Notes: a model not told the origin generated them from the letters alone. 64,000 nucleotides of DNA from JACDAN01 sp036554945 (GCA_036554945.1 DATBMH010000052.1:1-64000); one strand, 5' to 3'. Positions 34,791-43,439 are shown, numbered from the stretch's first letter. Numbers and translations are program-made.

Positions 34791-35261
34791 GTGCTCGCGG
34801 CCGGCGATCGTGTCCCCGACGTCCAGGTGTGGCTCGCGCCCCGCGAAGGCGTCTCGCTCCACGACCTCGTCTCCGAGGGGCCGATTCTCGTCCTCTTCTA
34901 CCTCTTCGACTGGTCGGGCACCTGAACGAACGAGATGGAGCTCCTGCGTGACAGGAGCCGGGACTTCGAAGCGGTGGGCGTACGGGTCATGGCGGCCTCG
35001 CGCGATTCCCCGTGGTCGCACGTCGCCTGGATCCAGGCGCTCGACCTGAACTTCCCACTGCTCTCGGACTGGAACGGCGAGGCGGTGCGCGCCTTCGGCA
35101 TCGCCCGGGACTTCCGCGGCATGTCGGACGTGGCGCGGCGCTCCGCCTTCCTCGTCGACACGGACGGTACGGTCCGCGGCGCATGGGCCTACGAGGACGG
35201 CGACGTTCCGGACGTGGACGAGCTGCTCGCGGCCGCGCGGGCCTTGTCGCCCTCGTCCTAG
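34791..35261 (+). CDS. Redoxin/peroxiredoxin-like selenoprotein with in-frame TGA (Sec45)
   Basis: GTG at 34791 opens a 156-codon frame that reads through TGA at 34923-34925 and ends at 35261. Before the TGA: thioredoxin-fold start (AAGDRVPDVQVWLA, ILVLFYLFDWSGT). After it: TNEMELLRDRSRDFEAVGVR, then SRDSPWSHVAWIQA, LNFPLLSDWNGEAVRAFGI, RSAFLVDTDGTVRGAW, all in the same frame. In this AhpC/TSA group the position is GTCTNE, so TGA replaces the peroxidatic Cys. A SECIS-like hairpin lies 14 nt downstream. Best read as a selenocysteine peroxidase. A nonsense-mutated pseudogene is the alternative, but the intact frame and hairpin argue against it. Confidence 0.85.
34940..34958 (+). promoter_or_regulatory. 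Bacterial SECIS-like hairpin
   Basis: GCTCCTG pairs perfectly with CAGGAGC (7 bp) around a 5-nt loop CGTGA with G second in the loop. The stem begins 14 nt and the loop 21 nt after the TGA, within the spacing known for bacterial SECIS elements bound by SelB. It is inside the coding frame, as in bacterial selenoprotein mRNAs. Confidence 0.75.
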
Positions 35262-36742
35262 GTCTCTACCTCGCGGCCGGCGTCGTCTCGACCTGGCCGG
35301 CGCTGCGGGACTCGGGGTCGGAGTTCCTCGCCGAGGGCCAGCGTGGGCTTCCCGGCGCCGCGGCGCCCGGGGATCACCTGCAGACCGTCTGGCAGCTCTG
35401 GCTCCCCGGCCACCAGCTGTGGCGCGGCGCCGCACCGTGGCTCGACCCGTACAGCTTCCAGCCCGAGATCGAGCCGCGGATCAACTTCGCGGGGTGGCCC
35501 TTCGCCGTCGTGTTCGGGCCGCTGGAGGGGGCGCTCGGCGCCGTGCTCGCCTGGAACCTGTTCGTGCTCCTCGGCTACCTGGGCGCCGGGGGGCTCGCGT
35601 TCCTCTGGCTGCGGTCGATCGGGGTCGGCCCCGGCCCTGCGCTGGTCGGCGGGCTGATCTTCGCGCTGGCGCCGTACCGGGCCGTCCAGGCCGGCGCCGG
35701 TCACCTCCTCGCGTGGACCGCGATGCTCCTGCCGCTCTCGCTGTGGGCCTGGGAGCGCCGCCGGTACTGGCTGACGGCCGCGGCGCTCGCCACGGTTCCG
35801 CTGTCCGGCCAGGTGCACCTCGCGCTCGGGGCGATCCCGTTCGTGACTGCGTATGCGCTGGTTCGCGGCGGGAGCCGCCGCTGGGCGCTCGGCTCGGCCG
35901 GAGGCGCGGTCGGAACGGGCCTGGTCGTGTGGGCGCTGTCGATCCGGGGCTCGATCGGCTCGTCTCGCTCGTTCGCCCAGGTGGAGCGGTACTCCGCCGA
36001 CCTCGCCGACTTCGTCTCACGCGACGCCCGCCATGGCCTCGAGTCGTTCGTCTTCGTCGGCTGGCTCGTCCCCGCCCTGGCGCTCCTGGGCTTTGTGTTG
36101 CATCACCGCACAAGGCTCGGGGCCGTCCTCGGCCTCGGCGCGCTGCTGCCCATGCTGCTCGCCTTCGGCGGGAACCTCCCGGGCTACGAGGCGCTCTGGG
36201 AGTCCGTTCCGGGCCTCGGCGCAACCCGTGTCCCGGGCCGGCTGATGCCGATCGCCTGCCTCGCGCTTGCCGGGCTCGCGGCGCTGGGGGTGGAATGGGT
36301 GATGCAACACAAGCCTGGGCTTGTGACGCTCGCTGCGGCGCTCGCGCTCGTGGCGATCGACCTCCGGGCCGACGTGACCGCCTACCGGCCGACTGCTGCA
36401 GACAAGGGGAACCGCGCCTACGCGGCGCTCCGCGAGCAGGCCGGCGGGCGGCTGCTGGAGATGCCCGTCTACGCGCCCGACCGCCAGGAGGCGAGCGTCT
36501 ACCTCTACTACGCGATGCAGGCGCCGCGCGAGCGCCCCGCCGGGTACTCGACGGTCGCGCCGAAGGAGGCGGCGCGCGTCCTCCGCGAGCTCCAGCCGTG
36601 CGCCGACGCGCGGCATCTCGCCGAGCTGGGCGTCCGCTACCTCGCCGTCTACGGACGTCCCCGGTGCGGCGTGGGCGGGCGGCTCGTCGCGCGCGGCGGC
36701 TCGGTCGCGCTGTACGAGGCATACATCCCCGTAGGCTTCTAG
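35183..36742 (+). CDS. Polytopic membrane protein, YfhO/glycosyltransferase-like
   Basis: About 519 residues with 10-12 membrane segments. A luminal motif DHLQTVWQLWLPGHQLWRG follows helix 1, and LGATRVPGRLMPIACLALAG matches the arginine-rich loop of YfhO-type proteins that modify wall polymers. Start is uncertain: ATG at 35183 gives a basic N-terminus before helix 1 but overlaps the selenoprotein by 79 nt; no ATG, GTG or TTG lies nearer to the first helix. An inverted pair of 12-mers is embedded at 36092 and 36301. Confidence 0.78.
   Translation: MGLRGRRRSGRGRAARGRAGLVALVLGLYLAAGVVSTWPALRDSGSEFLAEGQRGLPGAAAPGDHLQTVWQLWLPGHQLWRGAAPWLDPYSFQPEIEPRINFAGWPFAVVFGPLEGALGAVLAWNLFVLLGYLGAGGLAFLWLRSIGVGPGPALVGGLIFALAPYRAVQAGAGHLLAWTAMLLPLSLWAWERRRYWLTAAALATVPLSGQVHLALGAIPFVTAYALVRGGSRRWALGSAGGAVGTGLVVWALSIRGSIGSSRSFAQVERYSADLADFVSRDARHGLESFVFVGWLVPALALLGFVLHHRTRLGAVLGLGALLPMLLAFGGNLPGYEALWESVPGLGATRVPGRLMPIACLALAGLAALGVEWVMQHKPGLVTLAAALALVAIDLRADVTAYRPTAADKGNRAYAALREQAGGRLLEMPVYAPDRQEASVYLYYAMQAPRERPAGYSTVAPKEAARVLRELQPCADARHLAELGVRYLAVYGRPRCGVGGRLVARGGSVALYEAYIPVGF
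36092..36312. repeat. Second inverted pair of the 12-mer TTGTGTTGCATC, inside a coding region
   Basis: TTTGTGTTGCATC at 36092-36104 and GATGCAACACAA at 36301-36312 have the same outward arrangement as the pair at 19243 and 19565. Here the sequence between them encodes conserved membrane protein (GNLPGYEALWESVPGLG and beyond), so it is not an insertion of the same unit. Confidence 0.55.
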
Positions 36743-36743
36743 C

Positions 36744-37055
36744 GTGGAGCTCGAGAGCTACACGTTCGTCCTCCTGCGGCGGGGCCCGCGAGCGGACGAG
36801 TTCAGCGACGCGGAGCTCGAGGAGCTCCAGGCCGGCCATCTCGACTTCCTCGGCCGGATGCAGGACGACGGCCACCTCCTGCTGTCGGGGCCGTTCCGGG
36901 ACCAGGAGGACGAGACGAAGCGCGGTTTCTGCGTCTACCGGACGGAGATCGGCGAGACCAAGCGGCTCATCGCCGAGGGCGACCCGTCGGTGCGCGCAGG
37001 CCGGATGGCGGTCGAGACCATGACCTGGCTCACGAGGAAGGGTGCGCTCGACTGA
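36744..37055 (+). CDS. YciI-like protein
   Basis: 103 residues, ferredoxin-like fold of the YciI family: a strand SYTFVLLRRGP, helix LQAGHLDFLGRMQDDGHLLLSGPF with the conserved His and Asp, then VYRTEIGETKRLIAEGDPSVRAGRM. Its biochemical role is not established. GTG at 36744 begins 1 nt after the previous stop. Its own stop overlaps a CTG that seems to start tag. Confidence 0.85.
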   Translation: MELESYTFVLLRRGPRADEFSDAELEELQAGHLDFLGRMQDDGHLLLSGPFRDQEDETKRGFCVYRTEIGETKRLIAEGDPSVRAGRMAVETMTWLTRKGALD

Positions 37056-37684
37056 ACGTCGTTCGTGGCGACGACGGCGTCAATCGCTGCTCCTGGGGCT
37101 CCTCGCCGCCCGAGTACCAGGCCTACCACGACACCGAGTGGGGCTTCCCGGTCGACGACGACCGCCGCCTCTTCGAGAAGCTCGTGCTCGAGGGGTTCCA
37201 GTCCGGCCTCTCCTGGCTGACGATCCTCCGCAAGCGCGAGAACTTCCGGAAGGCGTTCGCCGGCTTCGACTTCGAGCAGGTCGCGCGGTTCGGGGAGAAG
37301 GACGTCGAGCGGCTTCTCGGCGACGCCGGGATCGTCCGGCACCGCGGCAAGATCGAGGCGGCGGTCAACAACGCGCAGCGGGCGGTGGAGCTCGTCGCGT
37401 CGGACGGCTCGATCGCGGCGTTCGTCTGGAGCTTCGAGCCCGAGCCGTCCGGTCCGTCGCTGGACGCCGAGACGGAGGCGTCGCGGGCGCTCGCGAAGGA
37501 GCTGAAGCGCCGAGGCTGGCGGTTCGTGGGGCCGACGACCGTCTACGCGTTCATGCAGGCGATGGGCCTCGTGAACGACCACCTCGAGGGCTGCGACGCA
37601 CGCGAGCGGGCGGTCGCGGCCCGCGCGGCGTTCACATCCCCATCGCGTGGTAGCCGGAGTCCACGTACAGCGTCGTCGCCGTGA
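37052..37684 (+). CDS. tag: DNA-3-methyladenine glycosylase I, apparently starting at CTG
   Basis: Base excision repair enzyme. The N-terminus RCSWGSSPPEYQAYHDTEWG carries the zinc Cys and His, then LEGFQSGLSW with the active-site Glu and ILRKRENFRKAFAGFD. The C-terminal HLEGCDAR supplies the other zinc ligands. The first standard start is GTG at 37184, which would lose the zinc-binding N-terminus. Upstream the only plausible initiator is CTG at 37052, overlapping the YciI stop as CTGA. The 3' end overlaps convergent fabI by 53 nt. Confidence 0.85.
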   Translation: MNVVRGDDGVNRCSWGSSPPEYQAYHDTEWGFPVDDDRRLFEKLVLEGFQSGLSWLTILRKRENFRKAFAGFDFEQVARFGEKDVERLLGDAGIVRHRGKIEAAVNNAQRAVELVASDGSIAAFVWSFEPEPSGPSLDAETEASRALAKELKRRGWRFVGPTTVYAFMQAMGLVNDHLEGCDARERAVAARAAFTSPSRGSRSPRTASSP

Positions 37685-38411
37685 CGTTGTCCGCCTCGTC
37701 CGACAGCAGATAGGCCGCCGCCGCGCCGACGTCGTCGGCGTCGATCGGCCGGTGGAGCGGCGAGCGGTCCTCGACGATCGACTCCATCGTCGGGAAGCCG
37801 GCGATCGAGCGCGCCGCGAGCGTGCGGACCGGGCCCGCCGAGATCGCGTTCACCCGGATGTTCTTCTGGCCCAGGTCCCACGCGAGGTACTGCACGGACG
37901 AGTCGAGCGCTGACTTGGCCACGCCCATGACGTTGTAGTGCGGCACTGCGCGCTGGCCGCCGAGGTAGGTCATCGTGAGGATCGAGCCGCCTCCGGCCTT
38001 CTCCATCAGCGGCTCTGCCGCCCGGCACAGCGCGACGAGCGAGTACGCGCTGACGTCGAGCGCCATCCAGAACCGGTCGCGGGGCGTATCCGTGAAGCGG
38101 CCCTCGAGATCCTCGGCCGCGGCGAAGGCCACCGAATGCACGAGCAGGTCGAGCTCCCCGGAGAACGTCTCCCCCACCTCGCGCACGACGCGCTCGACGT
38201 CCTCGTCCGCTCGGACGTCGCAGGAGGTGATCAGCGGGCTGTTCACGGACTCCGCGAGCTCGCGCACGTTCTTCTCGATCCGCTCGCCCTGGTAGGTGAA
38301 GGCGAGCTGCGCGCCCTCGTCCGCGAGGCGCCGCCCGATCGCCCACGCGATCGAGCGCTTGTTCGCCACGCCGGTGACCAGCCCGCGCTTTCCCTCGAAT
38401 CTCCCCGGCAT
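37632..38411 (-). CDS. fabI: Enoyl-[acyl-carrier-protein] reductase (NADH)
   Basis: 259 residues. FabI features: TGVANKRSIAWAIGRRLADEGA (cofactor loop), SVAFAAAEDL, and catalytic Tyr159 with Lys166 in PHYNVMGVAK (Tyr-x6-Lys), plus Tyr149. It makes saturated acyl chains in type II fatty acid synthesis and is the triclosan target family. Only 18 nt separate its start from the divergent subtilase. Confidence 0.95.
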   Translation of the reverse strand: MPGRFEGKRGLVTGVANKRSIAWAIGRRLADEGAQLAFTYQGERIEKNVRELAESVNSPLITSCDVRADEDVERVVREVGETFSGELDLLVHSVAFAAAEDLEGRFTDTPRDRFWMALDVSAYSLVALCRAAEPLMEKAGGGSILTMTYLGGQRAVPHYNVMGVAKSALDSSVQYLAWDLGQKNIRVNAISAGPVRTLAARSIAGFPTMESIVEDRSPLHRPIDADDVGAAAAYLLSDEADNVTATTLYVDSGYHAMGM

Positions 38412-38429
38412 CGAAATCGATCCTAAGGC

Positions 38430-41400
38430 GTGGGTACTCTGTACGTCTTGCGCCGCCAGCTCGTGCTCATCGTTCCGATCGCGGCGCTTGCCCTCGCAGC
38501 GTCGGCCTCCGCGGCTCTCCGGCCCGTGGACCGGACGTTCGGTGAGATCACCGTCCCGCGCGTGCGCGCCGGGACGCTGCAGGTGCCGCAGGCGCAGCGG
38601 TCCGGCCGCGTGACCGTGATCGCGACGATGCGGTCACCGGCGCTCGCCGCCGCCCGCGGCCCCGGTTTCTTCGCCACGCTCGGCCCGACCAAGCTGGACG
38701 CGACGAGCTCGTCGTCCCGTGCCTACCTGGCGGGGATCCGCGCGGAGCAGGCCGCCGCAGCCCGGGCGATTACGGCGGCCGTCCCGAGCGCCCGCCTGGG
38801 ACATCGGTTCGAGATCGTGCTGAACGGGATCACCGTCGACCTGCCCGTCACGCGGCTGCCGGCGCTGCACGCGCTGTCGTCCGTCGCCCGCGTCTACCCG
38901 AGCGTCCGGCAGTTCCTGAAGACGAACCGGAGCCCGGGCGTGATCGGCGCCACGGCCTTCACCGGCTCGACCGGCGCGACCGGGGCCGGCGTCAAGATCG
39001 CGGTCGTCGACGACGGCGTCGACCAGACGAATCCGTCCTTCAGCCCGGCAGGGTTCAGCTACCCGGCGGGCTTTCCGAAGGGCCAGACGCGCTATGCGAC
39101 GCCGAAGGTGATCGTCGCGCGGAGCTTCGTCGCCGAAGGGGCGAGCGCGCGCAGTCGCCTGCCGATCGACCCGAACGTCTCGTTCCACGGGACGCACGTG
39201 GCGGGCATCGCCGCCGGGCGCGCGGGCACCAGCTCGCCGGGCGGGAGCGACCACCCGCCGACGACCGGTCTGAGCGGCGTCGCGCCGGGCGCGTGGATCG
39301 GGAACTACCGCGTCTTCAACACCCCTTCGCCGGTGGGGCACATCTCGACCACCCAGCAGACGGTCGAGGCCTTCGAGGCGGCGGTGCGGGACGGCATGGA
39401 CGTCATCAACTACTCCGGGGGCTCGCCGGCGATCGACCCGCGCACCGACGCGATGATCGAGACGGTCGCGAACGTGACGCGGGCCGGAGTCGTCGTCGTC
39501 GCGTCGGCCGGCAACGACCGGGACGACTTCGGCTACGGGTCGACGGGCTCGCCGTCCACGGCGCCCGAGGCGATCGGCGTTGCCGCAACCTCGAACAGCC
39601 ACGTGTTCGCTCCGGCCCTGGCCGTCAACGATCCCGCTGCTCCGGCGTCGGTCCGCCGCATCCCGTTCAAGGCCGACGCGCTCGGCGCACCCTCGGCCTG
39701 GGGGCAGTCGGACCGCTCGCTCGTCGACGTGACCTCGATCACGGGCACGAACGGCCAGCCGGTGCCGAGCCAGCTCTGCGGGATCGGCCGCGACCCGAAC
39801 GCCGGTCGCAATCCGCTGCCACGCGGCGCCCTCGCCGGCGCCTTCGCGCTGATCACGCGCGGCCACTGCACGTTCGTCTCCAAGGCGCTGCGCGCGGCCG
39901 AGGGGGGCGCGTCCGGCCTCGTGATCGTCGACAACCGCTTTGGTGAGGCGAACCCGATCCCGCTCCTGCTGCCGCTCCGCGCGGGGATGATTTCCGACCT
40001 CGACGGGGCGACGCTGCGCTCGTATCTCGCGACGCGGAGCGGGCGCGCGCCGATCAGGATCGGGCCCGGGGTCACCGAGATCGACACGGGACGCAGCGGC
40101 GTGATCACCAGCTTCTCCGCCGGCGGGCCGACGGCGTTCGGCCACAACCTGAAGCCGGACGTCGCCGCGCCGGGCGGCGAGATTCTCTCCGCGACCCTGC
40201 CGCAGTACACGGGCGGCTCGCGCTTCGCGAACTTCGACGGCACGAGCATGTCGGCGCCGCACGTGACCGGCGCGGTGGCGCTGCTCCGCGAGCGGCACCG
40301 GGACTGGACGGTACGCCAGATGAAGTCGGCGCTGATGTCCACGGCCGGTGCGGCGTGGGGCAGCAGCCAGCGGACGCAGGAGGCCCCGGTGCTCCTGCAG
40401 GGCGCCGGGCTGATCAACGTCCCGGCCGCCGACACCCCCTTGATCTTCTCGGAGCCCGGCTCGCTGTCGTTCGGCGACCTGAACCTGCTCGCCGGCGTTA
40501 CGTCGAAGCAGCTGCTGCTCTCGCTGCGCGACGCGGGCGGCGGCGCAGGCACCTGGAGCGTCGAGTTGCGGCCGCAGGCCGCGAGCGCCGGCGCGAACAT
40601 CGAGGTGCCGTCGACGATCACGATCGCCCCGGGCGGGACGGCCGACGTCCAGGTCACGGTGCGCGCGGGCACCGCGTCGCCGAAGGGCGACAACTACGGG
40701 TTCCTCGTGCTCCGGCGCGGCGCCGTGATCCGCCGGATTCCGTACGCCTTCTTCGTCACGCGGCCCGGTCTCGCCGGGGTCACGGCCCGGCCGCTCGCGC
40801 GCGTCCAGAGCGGCACCACCAGGACCGGCGCGTCGTTCGCCGACGTCTACCGCTTCCCGGCGGCGCCGTTCGGGCACTCGCCCGACTACGGCACGGGCCC
40901 GGACATGCGCGAGGACGGCGGCGAGCGCCTCTACTCGATCCGCATCCGGAACCGCGCCGTCAACGTCGGCGCGGCGGTGATCACGTCCTCGGCGAACGCG
41001 CTCATCGACCCGTTCTTCCTCGGTGCGAAGGACGAGAACGCGGTCCAGGGCTACGTCGGAACGCCGACGAACATCAACGGGTTCACGATCGGCTATCGCC
41101 TGCCGGTCGGAGCGGCGGGGGCGATCTTCGCGCCGCCGGGGACGTACTACGTCTCGGTCGACTCCGGCCGAGACGAGTTCACGAACGCGCGGCGGGCGGG
41201 CGCCTACCAGCTGCGTTCGTGGGTCAACGACGTCAGCCGGCCGTCCGTGAAGCTGCTGACGACGCGGGTGACGGCCGGACGGCCCACGCTCGCCGTGCAG
41301 ACGCTGGACCGCGGCGCGGGCGTGGATCCCTTCTCGCTGACGCTCAACTACGGCCGGGTGCTCGTGGGCGCCGCCGCCTACGACGCGGTCTCCGGCGTCG

Positions 41401-41837
41401 CGCTGTTCCCGCTGCCCACGACGGCGCCCGCGCTTCGCGCGGGACGGCGCACCGCGGTGTGGCAGTCCTCGGACTACCAGGAGGCCAAGAACGCCGACGT
41501 CTTCGGCCGCGACCTGATGCCGAACACGCGCGTAAAGTCGACGCGGCTTCGCGTCGTCTCCGGCCCGACGCTCACCTGGCTGACGCCGTTCGGTCGTTCC
41601 TGCGTCGGCCGCCGGGAGCCGCTGCTCGTCGTCGCCGGCCCGGCCGGAAAGGCCAGGACGGCCCGGTTCTTCGACGGGAAGCGCCAGATCCGCGTGCTGC
41701 GGCGGAACGTCGCCGGGCTCTACGCCACGACGTGGCGGACGCGCGGCGCGAAGCGCGGCCGGCACACCCTCCGCGCGGTCGTCCAGATCGGCGGCAAGCG
41801 CGTCGAGGCGACGCGCGTCGTGCGCGTGTGCCGGTAG
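38430..41837 (+). CDS. Secreted subtilisin-like (S8) serine protease with PA-type insert
   Basis: 1135 residues. Signal peptide at residues 8-29 (RRQLVLIVPIAALALAASAS). Prodomain-like stretch to about 170. Catalytic Asp194 (AVVDDGVDQ), His253 (SFHGTHVAGI) and Ser606 (FDGTSMSAPHVTG). A protease-associated-like insert lies around 440-560 (ALITRGHCTFVSKALRA). C-terminal beta domains (about 640-1130) are probably for attachment or substrate binding. GTG at 38430 is chosen; TTG at 38448 is an alternative right before the signal. Confidence 0.92.
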   Translation: MGTLYVLRRQLVLIVPIAALALAASASAALRPVDRTFGEITVPRVRAGTLQVPQAQRSGRVTVIATMRSPALAAARGPGFFATLGPTKLDATSSSSRAYLAGIRAEQAAAARAITAAVPSARLGHRFEIVLNGITVDLPVTRLPALHALSSVARVYPSVRQFLKTNRSPGVIGATAFTGSTGATGAGVKIAVVDDGVDQTNPSFSPAGFSYPAGFPKGQTRYATPKVIVARSFVAEGASARSRLPIDPNVSFHGTHVAGIAAGRAGTSSPGGSDHPPTTGLSGVAPGAWIGNYRVFNTPSPVGHISTTQQTVEAFEAAVRDGMDVINYSGGSPAIDPRTDAMIETVANVTRAGVVVVASAGNDRDDFGYGSTGSPSTAPEAIGVAATSNSHVFAPALAVNDPAAPASVRRIPFKADALGAPSAWGQSDRSLVDVTSITGTNGQPVPSQLCGIGRDPNAGRNPLPRGALAGAFALITRGHCTFVSKALRAAEGGASGLVIVDNRFGEANPIPLLLPLRAGMISDLDGATLRSYLATRSGRAPIRIGPGVTEIDTGRSGVITSFSAGGPTAFGHNLKPDVAAPGGEILSATLPQYTGGSRFANFDGTSMSAPHVTGAVALLRERHRDWTVRQMKSALMSTAGAAWGSSQRTQEAPVLLQGAGLINVPAADTPLIFSEPGSLSFGDLNLLAGVTSKQLLLSLRDAGGGAGTWSVELRPQAASAGANIEVPSTITIAPGGTADVQVTVRAGTASPKGDNYGFLVLRRGAVIRRIPYAFFVTRPGLAGVTARPLARVQSGTTRTGASFADVYRFPAAPFGHSPDYGTGPDMREDGGERLYSIRIRNRAVNVGAAVITSSANALIDPFFLGAKDENAVQGYVGTPTNINGFTIGYRLPVGAAGAIFAPPGTYYVSVDSGRDEFTNARRAGAYQLRSWVNDVSRPSVKLLTTRVTAGRPTLAVQTLDRGAGVDPFSLTLNYGRVLVGAAAYDAVSGVALFPLPTTAPALRAGRRTAVWQSSDYQEAKNADVFGRDLMPNTRVKSTRLRVVSGPTLTWLTPFGRSCVGRREPLLVVAGPAGKARTARFFDGKRQIRVLRRNVAGLYATTWRTRGAKRGRHTLRAVVQIGGKRVEATRVVRVCR

Positions 41838-42598
41838 CGCCGGTCGCCGTCGTCACCGGCGGCAGCTCCGGCATCGGCGCGGCGATCGCCCGGTGCCTGA
41901 CCGACAAGGGCTGGACGTGTGTCCTCGTGGCGCGGAACGAGGAGCGGCTGCGCTCCGCCGCCAACGAGCTCGGCGCCGAGTACGAGGTCTGCGACGTCGC
42001 CGACCGGGCGGCGGTCGACCGGACGGCAGCGGCGATCGTCGAGCGGCACCCGGAGATCACGCTGCTCGTGAACAGCGCCGGTGTCTCGGGCCGGACGCCC
42101 GGCGACCGGAGACGCCGCGGGTTCGTCGACACCGACCCCGAGTGGATCGAGGAGGTCGTGCGGATCAACTTCCTGGGCGCGGTCTGGTGCGTTCGTGCAT
42201 TCCTCCCAGCCCTCAGGTCCGCGGGATCGGCGCACGTGGTGAACATCGCGTCGGTCGCGGGGGTCGTCGCCGTCCCGCCGGGCCTCTACTCGGCGACGAA
42301 GCATGCGCTCGTCGCGTTCTCCCGCTCGATCGCCACGACGCTCCCGGCGGAGGGCGTCAACGTCCACACGGTCAATCCCGGCTGGACCGAGACTCCGGGG
42401 TTCCCACAGCGCGGCGTCCTCGGGAGCCGGCTGCTGGAGCGGGCCGTCGTCGAACCGGACTACGTGGCGCGGCGGATCGTCGACGCGGTCGAGCGAAACC
42501 GGCCCGAGATCTTCGTGCCGCGGTGGTACCGCGTGCCGGCCGTCGCGCAGGCGCTCGTGCCCGGCCTGGTCAGCCGGCTGCTGGCACGCCGTCGGTAA
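41828..42598 (+). CDS. Short-chain dehydrogenase/reductase
   Basis: 256 residues. Rossmann motif TGGSSGIGAAIA, NSAG motif (LLVNSAGVSG), catalytic Ser in NIASVAG, and YSATKHA (Tyr-x3-Lys). NAD(P)-dependent oxidoreductase of unknown substrate. GTG at 41828 overlaps the end of the protease gene by 10 nt, so it may be co-transcribed, although a functional tie is not evident. Confidence 0.9.
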   Translation: MPVAPVAVVTGGSSGIGAAIARCLTDKGWTCVLVARNEERLRSAANELGAEYEVCDVADRAAVDRTAAAIVERHPEITLLVNSAGVSGRTPGDRRRRGFVDTDPEWIEEVVRINFLGAVWCVRAFLPALRSAGSAHVVNIASVAGVVAVPPGLYSATKHALVAFSRSIATTLPAEGVNVHTVNPGWTETPGFPQRGVLGSRLLERAVVEPDYVARRIVDAVERNRPEIFVPRWYRVPAVAQALVPGLVSRLLARRR

Positions 42599-42609
42599 GT
42601 TCTCAGCTC

Positions 42610-42912
42610 GTGACCGTCGAGCTTCTCTACTGGGATGGGTGTCCGTCACATCCCGAAGCGCGTGAGCTGCTCGAGGAGGTCCTGAGGGAGCGCGGGCTGG
42701 ACGTCGAGATCCGGATCACGCACGTCGCGACGAGGGAGGAGGCGTCGGCGCTGCGCTTCCCGGGCTCGCCGACGATCCGCGTGGACGGCCGCGACATCGA
42801 TCCGTCCGGCGCCGACGAACCGCCGTCGCTCTCCTGCCGGATCTACCGTCTGCCAGACGGCCGCGTGTCCCCCATCCCGTCCCGCGAACAGCTCGAGGAG
42901 GCCCTCGCATGA
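42610..42912 (+). CDS. Small thioredoxin-fold protein (DF family, one Cys)
   Basis: 100 residues. N-terminal ELLYWDGCPSHPEARELLEE resembles the small thioredoxin-like proteins near mercury or redox genes; it has a single active-site Cys (CPSH) and a cis-Pro segment FPGSPTIRVDGRDI. Two more cysteines are not seen except in LSCRIY. Probably a redox carrier. GTG at 42610; stop overlaps the next redoxin gene (ATGA). Confidence 0.72.
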   Translation: MTVELLYWDGCPSHPEARELLEEVLRERGLDVEIRITHVATREEASALRFPGSPTIRVDGRDIDPSGADEPPSLSCRIYRLPDGRVSPIPSREQLEEALA

Positions 42913-43439
42913 GCCTGACGCTCGCCACAGAGGCACCGCCGTTCGACCTTCCCGGCGTCGACGGCCAGAACCACTCGCTCGACGACTACGCCGACGCGCC
43001 GATCCTCGCCGTCGTCTGGTCGTGCAACCACTGCCCCTACGTGATCGCGTGGGAGGGGCGGATGAAAGCGTTGCAGGCGGAGTACGGCGACCGCGGGTTC
43101 CGGCTGGTGGCGATCAACTCCAACGACGCCGAGAGCCACCCCGCCGACTCGTTCGACGCGATGAAGGAGCGGGCGCGGGAGCAGGAGTTCAACTTCGACT
43201 ACCTGCGCGACGAGGATCAGACGGCCGCGCGGGCGTACGGGCCGGAGCGGACGCCCGAGGTGTTCCTGTTCGACCGGAACCGGCGGCTGGTCTACCACGG
43301 CGCGATCGACGACAACCGCGAGGAGGACGCCGTGGGCGAGCGCTACGTGCGGGACGCGATCGAGGCGCTACTTGCCGACCAGGATCCCCCGGTCAGCGAG
43401 ACGCCGCCGGTCGGGTGCACCGTGAAGTGGAAGGGCTGA
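42909..43439 (+). CDS. Thioredoxin/AhpC-TSA family protein
   Basis: 176 residues. VDGQNHSLDDYADAPILAVVWSCNHCPYVIAWEGRM places a CxxC-like CNHC at the active site; IAINSNDAESHPADSF and YGPERTPEVFLFDRNRRLVYHGAIDDN are typical of this subgroup. Probably a thiol-disulfide oxidoreductase or peroxidase. Coupled to the small thioredoxin-like gene before it (ATGA). A terminator hairpin starts at its stop codon. Confidence 0.88.
   Translation: MSLTLATEAPPFDLPGVDGQNHSLDDYADAPILAVVWSCNHCPYVIAWEGRMKALQAEYGDRGFRLVAINSNDAESHPADSFDAMKERAREQEFNFDYLRDEDQTAARAYGPERTPEVFLFDRNRRLVYHGAIDDNREEDAVGERYVRDAIEALLADQDPPVSETPPVGCTVKWKG

Noticed and set aside
34935..35261. A separate 108-residue redoxin starting at ATG 34935
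   Set aside because: It lacks the first strand and the active-site residue, both encoded in frame just upstream across the TGA. A selenoprotein explains the data better.
36092..36312. Insertion of the 13-mer cassette into the membrane protein gene
   Set aside because: The enclosed bases encode conserved protein in the correct frame, so no insertion happened there.
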